Below, in pieces: positions 1 to 5,662 of a stretch of DNA of 5,802 nucleotides; position 1 is the first letter of the stretch; every line of letters begins with the position of its first letter. A model generated the notes under the pieces. The model worked only from the letters and a program-made list of their open reading frames with translations. It made no database searches and was not told the DNA's origin. Both the position numbers and the translations under genes were made by a program. Origin of the DNA: Candidatus Bipolaricaulota bacterium (GTDB lineage: Bacteria > Bipolaricaulota > Bipolaricaulia > M55B111); contig JAGXLQ010000089.1 in assembly GCA_018334595.1 (NCBI GenBank), positions 1-5,802 of the forward strand, in the 5' to 3' direction.

Positions 1-191
1 GAAGGAGAAAACAGAGAGAACCAGGAAGCATCAATCTGGAAGTTATCCAGAAGATGAGAGGTCATCCGAGTTATCTCCCGAGATCAATAATGGTGAAAAG
101 ATTCCAAATTATCAACTTGCTGGAGGTGAGACTTGACTTTACCCCATAGTCCCTGTAAGGAGATGATTTAACTCAGACCATGTCACCGACA
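1..191. other. Unassigned left flank, possible end of a truncated plus-strand gene
   Basis: No gene can be assigned here. Two plus-strand frames are open from the window edge. One runs from base 2 to a TGA at 134-136 and gives 44 mostly hydrophilic residues. The other runs from base 3 to a TAG at 147-149 and gives 48 residues with a more natural mix of hydrophobic residues and a higher share of G/C at third positions (about 23 of 48 against 15 of 44). If either is real it is the C-terminus of a gene that begins outside the window and converges on the LysO-like gene. Neither peptide matches a family I know. A short TGTC-ACC-GACA hairpin (181-191) lies just past the LysO-like stop codon but has no T-run, so it is not a convincing terminator. 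Confidence 0.3.
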
Positions 192-1118
192 CTATTGCAG
201 GTTGATCAGCAGGGGTACGAGAACTGGTACGAGGCCTGATAATATCGCGCCGCTTAGGAAGGCGGGGAGAACGGACTCCTCGCCAGCTACGTTCTTGATC
301 AAGGGTAGCGTGACGTCCATAGTGGTCGCCCCACCCGTGGCGATTCCAGCCGCCTTGCCCAGATACCTGACGATAAAGGGAAGGGAGATAAACGTAAATA
401 CCTCCCTGAAGGTGTTCGCCATAAGAGCTATCGTCCCCAGCTCGGGGCTGTGCAGCTCGGTCAACAGGATCGCGGAAAGGCTGTACCAGCCAAATCCCGC
501 CCCCACCGCTGCCGCTTCCGAGCAGGTGACGTCGAGGAAGAAACTTAAGGCAACCGGTCCGGCGATGCTGCCGGCCGCAATGCTCAGGGGGATGAGGATT
601 ACCTTCCATCCAACCTTGAACGCCCGGGTAAAAGTCCGCCTGTTCAGGCCGAGGGATATTCCTACCGCGAACAGGAGGAGGGCCAGGGTAAAGGTGACGG
701 CGCTATCGAAGACGGAGACGAAGCGGTCACCAACGAGAAAATATCCAATTGCCACACCTCCCACTATGGTAAGGAGGATGATCCCCGTAAGGCCTAAAGA
801 CAGTTTAGTCTTTGCTATTTCATCGGAGTCCCCACGGCCCTCGGGGATGCAGCGGAACTTCCATGAAATCGGCTGAATAAATAGTATGCTGCCAAGGACG
901 CTGGCGGACGACAGGGCCAGTGCGGTGATTCCGATACTGTCCAGGTTGACCAAGAGTCGGTCCGTCGTGCCGATCTTGATCCCCATGGCCACCAGCAAAA
1001 GAAGGAGTGCCCCCTGAATGAACGGGTCCTCTATTCTCCTTAACCGTTCATCTGCTATCCCCGATAGTCCAACGACGATACCGACAACCAGGGAAAGAAT
1101 AATTATCCAAAAATCCAT
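192..1118 (-). CDS. lysO: LysO-family (DUF340) amino-acid exporter, probable lysine exporter
   Basis: This 308-residue, very hydrophobic inner-membrane protein matches the LysO (YbjE, DUF340) family, whose E. coli member exports L-lysine and is about 300 residues long. Membrane segments can be placed near residues 4-20, 32-50, 62-82, 107-129, 140-158, 170-194, 203-221, 237-252 and 283-305, with an exact count uncertain. The C-terminal half carries the family signatures GFGWYSL (208-214) and ATTMDVTLP (264-272). E239 in NTFRE and D268 in TTMD sit where the E. coli protein has intramembrane acidic residues reported to matter for export. The ATG at 1118 was chosen because a GGAGG lies 6 bases upstream. 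An in-frame extension to 1169 has no such site. The gene stands alone and is divergent from the transketolase operon. I see no lysine riboswitch in its leader and only a weak promoter candidate (TTGCTT, 16 bases, TATCAC at 1169-1142). The family call is firm; lysine as substrate is inferred from the family. Confidence 0.9.
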   Translation of the reverse strand: MDFWIIILSLVVGIVVGLSGIADERLRRIEDPFIQGALLLLLVAMGIKIGTTDRLLVNLDSIGITALALSSASVLGSILFIQPISWKFRCIPEGRGDSDEIAKTKLSLGLTGIILLTIVGGVAIGYFLVGDRFVSVFDSAVTFTLALLLFAVGISLGLNRRTFTRAFKVGWKVILIPLSIAAGSIAGPVALSFFLDVTCSEAAAVGAGFGWYSLSAILLTELHSPELGTIALMANTFREVFTFISLPFIVRYLGKAAGIATGGATTMDVTLPLIKNVAGEESVLPAFLSGAILSGLVPVLVPLLINLQ

Positions 1119-1205
1119 ATTTCCCCTCCAGCGAAGCAAACGTGATAGGTCGGAACTCAAGCAAAGCAACGTTACAAAATCATCGAGAAGATGACAAGCG
1201 GAAGA

Positions 1206-1264
1206 AATGAGGCCCGCCCTCAGTAAGTACTTCAGGCGAAATCACCCTGGACGCAGGCCTCATT
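1206..1264. repeat. 9-base inverted repeat with 41-base spacing in the divergent promoter region
   Basis: AATGAGGCC (1206-1214) is exactly complementary to GGCCTCATT (1256-1264). Their centres are 50 bases apart. The right arm lies inside the spacer of the candidate transketolase promoter. Between the arms is a smaller possible stem, TTCAGG (1231-1236) with CCTGGA (1246-1251), which includes a T-G pair. The element could be two operator half-sites spaced by about five helical turns, or an RNA structure in the leader of the minus-strand LysO-like gene. It is not followed by a T-run in either direction. The pairing is seen directly; a function is inference. Confidence 0.5.
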
Positions 1265-1275
1265 ATTGCTACAAT
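1248..1275 (+). promoter_or_regulatory. Candidate extended -10 promoter for the transketolase operon
   Basis: An extended -10 element, TG-C-TACAAT, lies at 1267-1275, with five of six bases matching TATAAT. A moderate -35, TGGACG (1248-1253, four of six matching TTGACA), is 16 bases upstream of the hexamer. Transcription would start near 1282 and give a leader of roughly 107 bases before the GTG at 1389. The right arm of the inverted repeat at 1206-1264 falls within the spacer, so a protein bound there would be expected to block RNA polymerase. The match is by eye to sigma-70 consensus only. Confidence 0.45.
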
Positions 1276-1312
1276 TATTCTTAAGGTCCGAGTTTATGGC
1301 ACACATTTCACC

Positions 1313-1324
1313 AACTTATAAGTT
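1313..1324. repeat. 12-base perfect palindrome in the presumed transketolase leader
   Basis: AACTTATAAGTT at 1313-1324 is a perfect palindrome with no central loop, so it suits a dimeric DNA-binding protein better than an RNA hairpin. It lies about 31 bases downstream of the predicted transcription start and 64 bases before the GTG start codon. It is in an AT-rich stretch (about 38% GC for 1296-1388), where a 12-base palindrome of A/T-rich composition is less surprising than it would be in coding DNA. Confidence 0.35.
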
Positions 1325-1388
1325 ACTCAAGATAGATGAGAAAAGTTTTCTAGTATTTTACCTCACCAACCAAGGAGAGGAGGTCTAC

Positions 1389-2351
1389 GTGTCAACTTTA
1401 GTCAAGCAGAGAGAAGAAAAAGTAAAGACCCGGGACGCCTACGGGGAGGTTCTCCCCCGGATCGGCGAAAAGGATGAAGACATTGTAGTGTTGACCGCCG
1501 ATCTGGCCGGTTCAACCCGCACAAAGTACTTTGCCGAAGAATTCCCGGAACGGTTCTTTAACGTGGGAATCACGGAGGCAAACATGATGGGAATGGCGGC
1601 CGGCCTGGCCATGGAGGGGAAGAAACCTTTCGTAAGCACGTTCTCCATCTTCGCCACCGGCAAACCATGGGAGCAGATCAGGCAGACCATCGCCTATCAA
1701 TCCGCCCCCGTACGTATAGTGGCAACTCACGCGGGGTTGACGGTGGGGGAAGACGGAGCATCACACCAGATACTCGAAGACATATCTCTTATGCGCGTCT
1801 TGCCGAACATGAAGGTGATAGTCCCCGCAGACTCCACCCAGACCAAGGCCGTAATCGAGCGGATTGGGAAGGACCTATCCGGGCCCGTGTACGTAAGACT
1901 GGCCCGTGCGGGTTTCCCGGTCGTCTATGAGGACTGTGATTTTGAAATAGGAAAGGCCGAAGTATTAACAGAGGGCAGTGATCTAACGATATTCGCAACC
2001 GGACTTATGGTTGCTAACTCACTGGACGCAGCGGACGACCTCGCGGATCAGGGTATATCGGCAGAGGTCGTTAACGTCTCGACAATCAAGCCCCTGGACG
2101 TCGACACTGTGCTAGAATCCGTCGAAAAGACCGGGAGGGCGCTGACCGTAGAGGAACATAACGTCATCGGCGGTCTCGGTTCGGCGGTCTCGGAGGTGGT
2201 CAGCGAAGGTCATCCCGTTCCGCTAAAGAGAGTTGGGGTGGAAGACAGGTTCGGCGAATCGGGTCCGGCTTACGAGTTGATAGAACACTTTGGGCTTACC
2301 TCTGACCGCATTGCCGAAGAGGGAGAATCGTTGCTGGACGGCGAGCTATAG
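1389..2351 (+). CDS. Transketolase, C-terminal-type subunit (pyrimidine-binding plus C-terminal domains)
   Basis: This 320-residue protein is the second half of a split transketolase (EC 2.2.1.1), which moves two-carbon ketol units between sugar phosphates in the non-oxidative pentose phosphate pathway. The pyrimidine-binding domain covers about residues 14-175. It includes GITEANMMG (60-68), where E63 is the expected catalytic glutamate that activates thiamine diphosphate, then FATGKPWEQIR (88-98) and HAGLTVGEDGASHQ (114-127). The C-terminal domain follows (about 185-310) with VEEHNVIGGLGSA (254-266) and DRFGESG (286-292). The GTG at 1389 was preferred because GGAGAGGAGG ends 5 bases before it, and the protein then begins just like relatives, with TRDAYGE soon after the start. 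The reading frame stays open upstream to a TTG at 1266 and an ATG at 1296, but that stretch is AT-rich and overlaps the promoter or leader. The subunit needs the partner encoded 29 bases downstream. A DXS-like or other ThDP enzyme half is a remote alternative. Confidence 0.93.
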   Translation: MSTLVKQREEKVKTRDAYGEVLPRIGEKDEDIVVLTADLAGSTRTKYFAEEFPERFFNVGITEANMMGMAAGLAMEGKKPFVSTFSIFATGKPWEQIRQTIAYQSAPVRIVATHAGLTVGEDGASHQILEDISLMRVLPNMKVIVPADSTQTKAVIERIGKDLSGPVYVRLARAGFPVVYEDCDFEIGKAEVLTEGSDLTIFATGLMVANSLDAADDLADQGISAEVVNVSTIKPLDVDTVLESVEKTGRALTVEEHNVIGGLGSAVSEVVSEGHPVPLKRVGVEDRFGESGPAYELIEHFGLTSDRIAEEGESLLDGEL

Positions 2352-2380
2352 GCATAGCCCCCTTACTTGAGGAGGAATAC

Positions 2381-3208
2381 ATGGACACGAACACATTACA
2401 GAAAAAGGCAAATAAACTGAGAGCAGACGTTTTACAGGCAGTTACCAATGCGAACTCCGGCCATCCGGGTGGCGCACTGGGAATGGCGGACGTGTGGACC
2501 GTACTCCACTACAAGTACCTGAACGACAGGCCGGACCAACCACGGTGGGAGGACAGGGATAGGTTTATCCTGTCCAATGGACATACGTGCCCACTTCTCT
2601 ACGCCGTACTCGCGGACAAGGGTTACTTCGACAGCAGCGAATTAGATCACCTGAGGGAGCTGGGCGCACTACTCCAGGGCCACCCCTCGACGGCCAAGGG
2701 TACTCCCGGCGTGGAGTTCTCTTCCGGTTCGCTCGGGCACGGCCTTTCGTTCTCCGGGGGAGTAGCTCTGGCGGGAAAGCTGGACGGTCGGACTTACAAG
2801 ACCTACGTTTCTATCTCCGACGCCGAATGCCAGGAAGGACAAACCTGGGAAGCGGCGGGGGTGGCCAGCCACAAGAAGCTCGGCAACCTCTGTGCGATAG
2901 TCGACTACAACGATAGCCAGATCGACGGAAAAGTCAGCGAGATTCAGGACGTCGCTCCCATCAAGAATAAATGGGAGAGTTTTGGCTGGAACGTAATCGA
3001 GATCGACGGCCACGACTACAACGAGATAGACGGGGCCCTGCAGGAGTTTAACGAAAGTGAAGACCCCGACGGTCTCCCGACGGTAATCATCTCACACAAC
3101 GTGATAGGCAAGGGCGTCTCTTTCATGGAAGGCGACTATCACTGGCACCATGGGGTGTTGACTCCGGAACAGCTGGAGCAGGCATTTTCGGAGCTGGGGG
3201 TAAGTTAA
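2381..3208 (+). CDS. Transketolase, N-terminal-type subunit (ThDP pyrophosphate-binding domain)
   Basis: This 275-residue protein is the first half of a split transketolase and provides the site that binds the thiamine diphosphate pyrophosphate and Mg2+. Motifs in order are GHPGG (27-31), SNGH (65-68, usually SKGH), GSLGHGLS (116-123), SDAECQEGQTWEA (146-158), DYNDSQIDG (175-183), IDGHD (208-212), GKGVSFME (243-250) and WHHG (255-258). D147 and N177 are the expected Mg2+ ligands. The classical GDG of the ThDP motif is here SDA, so both glycines are replaced while the aspartate is kept. Length is normal for a stand-alone N-terminal subunit. The ATG has GGAGG 5 bases upstream, and the gene follows the C-terminal subunit by 29 bases in one operon that ends at the terminator at 3254-3298. 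The two products should assemble as an alpha2beta2-like cytoplasmic enzyme. In most split pairs I know the N-terminal gene comes first, so this order is noteworthy. Confidence 0.94.
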   Translation: MDTNTLQKKANKLRADVLQAVTNANSGHPGGALGMADVWTVLHYKYLNDRPDQPRWEDRDRFILSNGHTCPLLYAVLADKGYFDSSELDHLRELGALLQGHPSTAKGTPGVEFSSGSLGHGLSFSGGVALAGKLDGRTYKTYVSISDAECQEGQTWEAAGVASHKKLGNLCAIVDYNDSQIDGKVSEIQDVAPIKNKWESFGWNVIEIDGHDYNEIDGALQEFNESEDPDGLPTVIISHNVIGKGVSFMEGDYHWHHGVLTPEQLEQAFSELGVS

Positions 3209-3253
3209 ACCCGTCACCAGTTAAAGCGACAGTACTCGAAATACCCAGCAAAA

Positions 3254-3298
3254 GAAAAAGGGGGGTCTGCCGTTACCAGCGGCCGACCCCCCTTTTTC
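3254..3298. terminator. Bidirectional Rho-independent terminator between convergent genes
   Basis: A perfect 14-bp stem pairs 3254-3267 (GAAAAAGGGGGGTC) with 3285-3298 (GACCCCCCTTTTTC). An inner GCCG/CGGC stem (3269-3272 with 3280-3283) closes a 7-base loop. Read on the plus strand the G/C core is followed by TTTTTCT; read on the minus strand it is followed by TTTTTCTTTT. It therefore serves both the transketolase operon, whose stop is 45 bases upstream, and the convergent lipoprotein gene, whose stop is 15 bases away on the other side. Confidence 0.93.
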
Positions 3299-3313
3299 TA
3301 TCGGTCTCTAAAC

Positions 3314-4579
3314 CTATCGATCTATCCTATATTTTATCGGACTCTGCCCGGGTGCTTCGTAGGTCAGGGTAAAGTAATCCGACGAACTTCGTCCTACAAA
3401 CGCTATCCGTCCCTGGGCAACGTCATTCTCGTCCAAAACTCCACTGGGGAAGTAGTCATCAAGAGCAGACGTCTCCAGGCTTATCGGTTGGACTCTACCC
3501 TCGCTATCCCTTAACGTAAAGTTCAACGTCTTTGAGGGGTATACACCATCCCTGCGCGCCCTTATCGTAACGTCGACAACGACAAACTCCTTTCCGGCAC
3601 CGGGATCCCGTCCCCGAATGGTCTCCATTGTCTCAGCTCCCCTCAACGTCATCCTGACCGTATCGTTGCTTGCGGTTTCCCCCACATAATAGGTCGCTGG
3701 CTCTACCTCGATGGTAGTCGTAGCCCGATCCGTTCCATCCCTGTCGTCTGTCACCAACAATGTTACCTCGAAATCTCCGGCACTCTCGTACCGATGTGAG
3801 ACCTCTGCTCCAGTCGCAGTATTTCCATCGCCGAAGCTCCACTCGTAACTTTCGATCTCCCCGTCGGGGTCGGAAGATTCGGACGCCGAGAAGTCGACCT
3901 CCAGGGGTTCGGTACCGGAACTGGGAGATACATCCATCGCCGCCTCGGGATCCTCGTTTTCCGGCGGTGGCTCTTCAACCTGGATCGTCCTCGTGGTCGA
4001 GTTCTCCAGCCCATCGTCATCTACCACCGTCAGCGTCGCCGTATACTCGCCGGCGTCCTCGTAGGTATGTTCGACCAAATCCAAAATGTCCGCACCGGAT
4101 TCCGGGTCGCTGCCGTCTCCAAATTCTAGTTGATACTCCTCTATCACCCCGTCCCCGTCCTCCGAATCTGACATATCAAACGCCACCTGCAGTGGTCTCT
4201 CTCCCTCGGTTGGTTCCGGGTCAAGTTCTGGCGCAGGGGGACTGTTCTGAACGTCTATAGTTGTGGTTGTCGTCGCCGTTGCTCCATCGTTGTCAGTCAC
4301 GGTAAGGGTTACAGTGTACTCTCCATCGCTGGCAAAAGTGTGCTCCACGGTCCTTCCGTTTGACTTGTTGCCGTCATCAAAATCCCACTCGTAGCTATCT
4401 ATTACCCCGTCCTCATCTCCCGAGCCGCTCGCATCCAAAACAACCTCCAATGGGGCTTCCCCTGAGCCCGGGTTTACCGAGAAATCGGCAACCGGCTCCT
4501 TGTTGGACTTGCAACCATTTAAGCCAATAGTTAGAAAGGCAAGCAACGCTATTAAAACGAAATACTTCCCCACTTTCAT
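3314..4579 (-). CDS. Secreted lipoprotein with three PKD repeats and a DUF4352-like domain
   Basis: This 421-residue protein begins with a lipoprotein signal peptide: MKVGKYF, a hydrophobic core to about residue 19, and the lipobox LNGC with the lipid-modified Cys at 23. Three Ig-like PKD repeats follow. PKD1 (about 29-110) has SYEWDFDDG at 62-70, PKD2 (about 116-201) has EYQLEFGDG at 148-156 and PKD3 (about 209-293) has SYEWSFGDG at 244-252. Each has a VDDDG- or VTDNDG-like strand before the last strand. PKD2 is the most diverged and lacks the core tryptophan. Residues 297-417 look like a DUF4352 (telokin-like) domain, with YYVGET near its start, GKEFVVVDVTI (329-339) and an extended C-terminal strand. 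The repeats are rich in Asp and Glu. PKD and DUF4352 domains mediate binding at the cell surface; there is no enzyme domain, so the ligand is unknown. AGGAGGT lies 5 bases before the ATG. The gene is probably monocistronic, ending at the shared terminator. Confidence 0.88.
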   Translation of the reverse strand: MKVGKYFVLIALLAFLTIGLNGCKSNKEPVADFSVNPGSGEAPLEVVLDASGSGDEDGVIDSYEWDFDDGNKSNGRTVEHTFASDGEYTVTLTVTDNDGATATTTTTIDVQNSPPAPELDPEPTEGERPLQVAFDMSDSEDGDGVIEEYQLEFGDGSDPESGADILDLVEHTYEDAGEYTATLTVVDDDGLENSTTRTIQVEEPPPENEDPEAAMDVSPSSGTEPLEVDFSASESSDPDGEIESYEWSFGDGNTATGAEVSHRYESAGDFEVTLLVTDDRDGTDRATTTIEVEPATYYVGETASNDTVRMTLRGAETMETIRGRDPGAGKEFVVVDVTIRARRDGVYPSKTLNFTLRDSEGRVQPISLETSALDDYFPSGVLDENDVAQGRIAFVGRSSSDYFTLTYEAPGQSPIKYRIDR

Positions 4580-4603
4580 AAGGTACCTCCTGGATATCTA
4601 TCT

Positions 4604-4609
4604 ATAATA
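4604..4609 (-). promoter_or_regulatory. Candidate -10 box of the lipoprotein gene
   Basis: On the minus strand TATTAT (4609 to 4604) matches five of six bases of TATAAT and lies 24 bases before the ATG. Transcription would begin near 4597. No sequence resembling TTGACA is found 15-18 bases upstream, so the promoter would be weak alone or depend on an activator. The dyad cluster at 4636-4669 falls at about -39 to -72 relative to this start, the usual place for an activator site. Confidence 0.35.
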
Positions 4610-4635
4610 CATGAAACAAACAAACTAATTACCCC

Positions 4636-4669
4636 GTTAACTTAGGTTAACATATAACCGAAAGGTTAT
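4636..4669. repeat. Cluster of GGTTA/TAACC dyads upstream of the lipoprotein gene
   Basis: Two copies of the palindrome GTTAAC (4636-4641 and 4646-4651) are followed by ATAACC-GAAA-GGTTAT (4654-4669), a perfect 6-bp inverted repeat. The middle TAACC (4655-4659) can pair either with GGTTA at 4645-4649 or with GGTTA at 4664-4668, so alternative hairpins are possible. The plus-strand version of the last hairpin has a GNRA-type GAAA loop, but known transcription here is on the minus strand, where the loop is TTTC. An operator or activator site for the lipoprotein promoter is the simplest reading. The remaining intergenic DNA to 4768 shows nothing else convincing. Confidence 0.45.
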
Positions 4670-4768
4670 TCAACTAATGAACTGCTAAACGGGAAGAACA
4701 TGGACTCCAGGGACCTACTATCGGTCCGTGACTCATGCTCCCCCCAAACCAAATCTCAGTTGAGCTGA

Positions 4769-5410
4769 CTACCAGCCTTCGCTACCGACCAGCGGGACGA
4801 AACTACAGTATACCCCTTTGCTGTAGGTAACCTTCTGACCTCTCTTCTTCACCTTGTACAGCCTCTGCTGGCGCTTGCTCCCGACCGGGATAACTATCAG
4901 CCCGTCCTCGTCAAGCTGGTCAAGCAAGCTGGAGGGGACCTCAGGCACACCGCCGGTGCCTAGTATCCTCTCATAGGGTGCGTATCTTTTCCACCCAACC
5001 GTCCCATCGTGCACGCTGTAATGGACGTTATCGATGCCGAGTGATTTGATAACCGATTCCCCCCGGGCCTGAAGGTCGCCGTTTCTCTCCACCGTGAAGA
5101 CTTCGTCGACAATACGCGCAAGAATCGCCGTTTGAAACCCACTGCCCGTACCTATTTCCAGTACCCTCTCGTCCCCCGCAAGTTCAAGTAATTCCGTCAT
5201 AAAGGCAACTATATAAGGCTGGGATATGGTCTGGCCGTCGCCGATTGGCAGTGGACGGTCCGCGTAGGCCCGGTTTCTGTACCCTTGAGGAACGAACAGG
5301 TGTCTTGGAGTATCCCGGAAAGCCTGAATGATCCTTTCGTCCTTAATTCCTCTACCCCGCAGCTGCTCTTTGATCATCCTGGACTTCTCCACGGCGAAGT
5401 TATTCTCCAT
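4769..5410 (-). CDS. pcm: Protein-L-isoaspartate O-methyltransferase
   Basis: This 213-residue cytoplasmic enzyme uses S-adenosylmethionine to methylate the alpha-carboxyl of L-isoaspartyl residues in aged proteins, starting their repair. Length matches bacterial Pcm (about 205-220). Visible motifs are DGQTISQPYIV (58-68, with the conserved serine at 63), SAM-binding motif I VLEIGTGSGFQ (83-93), the acidic end of strand 2 in FTVERN (105-110), HDGTVGW (134-140) and the family C-terminus FVPLVGSEGW (204-213). The segment ILGTGGVPEVP (149-159) aligns with the usual I-VTAAAPEIP and differs by small residues. The ATG at 5410 was chosen over an in-frame ATG at 5515, which would overlap the upstream gene by about 98 bases. 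It is preceded by GAGG, 5 bases away, that overlaps the TGA of the upstream gene, 7 bases away. It is the last gene of a pseudouridine synthase, DUF2007, pcm operon; no strong terminator follows. Confidence 0.95.
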   Translation of the reverse strand: MENNFAVEKSRMIKEQLRGRGIKDERIIQAFRDTPRHLFVPQGYRNRAYADRPLPIGDGQTISQPYIVAFMTELLELAGDERVLEIGTGSGFQTAILARIVDEVFTVERNGDLQARGESVIKSLGIDNVHYSVHDGTVGWKRYAPYERILGTGGVPEVPSSLLDQLDEDGLIVIPVGSKRQQRLYKVKKRGQKVTYSKGVYCSFVPLVGSEGW

Positions 5411-5417
5411 CGTTTCC

Positions 5418-5648
5418 TCAAGTCTCTTCCTCGTCCGGAAAGTAACTCTTGAGAATATCTCGAGCTTCTCCGGCATCGCCGTCGGGTACCATAACTCGGA
5501 TTTCACCCAGCCCATCCACGGGTATGGGGTATACGGAATGAGTTATATGGGAGGACAAATAGCAACTTATATCGAAGTCGCCGAGCAACTCCTTCATCTG
5601 GTAAGCTTTTTGTTCATCCCAGGTCTTATATACCTCTACCAGTGCCAC
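5418..5648 (-). CDS. DUF2007-family small protein (putative signal-transducing protein fold)
   Basis: This 76-residue acidic cytoplasmic protein resembles the DUF2007 family (PF09413): an N-terminal strand LVEVYKTWDE (3-12), a helix AYQMKELLGDFDI (15-27) corresponding to the family's A-x-x-x-K-x-x-L-E region, a strand GEIRVMVPDGDA (48-59) and a closing helix EARDILKSYF (61-70). The family has a ferredoxin-like GlnB-like fold and no established biochemical role; the Pfam name of signal-transducing protein is only a suggestion. It starts with GTG behind a G-rich Shine-Dalgarno (GGGGGG, about 6 bases away), 14 bases after the pseudouridine synthase stop. Its TGA lies 7 bases before pcm, so translation is probably coupled. 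The family assignment is fairly sure; a specific function cannot be given. Confidence 0.8.
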   Translation of the reverse strand: MALVEVYKTWDEQKAYQMKELLGDFDISCYLSSHITHSVYPIPVDGLGEIRVMVPDGDAGEARDILKSYFPDEEET

Positions 5649-5662
5649 AATTATCCCCCCGC

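Noticed and set aside
181..191. TGTC-ACC-GACA hairpin after the lysO-like stop as a terminator
   Set aside because: A 4-bp stem with no T-run is too weak to call.
202..876. Long open frame on the plus strand opposite the lysO-like gene
   Set aside because: Its product is Arg/Pro-rich with no family resemblance and lies wholly antisense to a clearly conserved membrane protein.
1207..1264. Resemblance to a fluoride riboswitch: ATGAGGCCCGCCC followed later by GGCCTC
   Set aside because: The 5' GGGCG-type pseudoknot partner, the AAAC linker and the CUGAUG before the 3' stem strand are all missing, and the spacing (41 bases) is too long. The gene downstream is not a fluoride exporter.
1119..1388. 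TPP riboswitch before the ThDP-enzyme genes or lysine riboswitch before the lysO-like gene
   Set aside because: No CUGAGA or ACCC-UUGAACCUGAUC-like core was found on the plus strand, and no L-box core (GAGGUAGAGG and partners) on the minus strand. The available leaders are also short.
3760..4260. Plus-strand open frame within the PKD lipoprotein gene
   Set aside because: The product is low-complexity Arg/Pro/Ser sequence, as expected from the complement of Asp/Glu-rich repeats; no ribosome site or homology is visible.
4711..4727. GGACC-TACTATC-GGTCC hairpin downstream of pcm as a terminator
   Set aside because: The stem is only 5 bp and no T-run follows on the minus strand.
5411..5515. Upstream in-frame ATG extension of pcm
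   Set aside because: It would overlap the DUF2007 gene by about 98 bases, and the family-typical N-terminus with its own Shine-Dalgarno begins at 5410.
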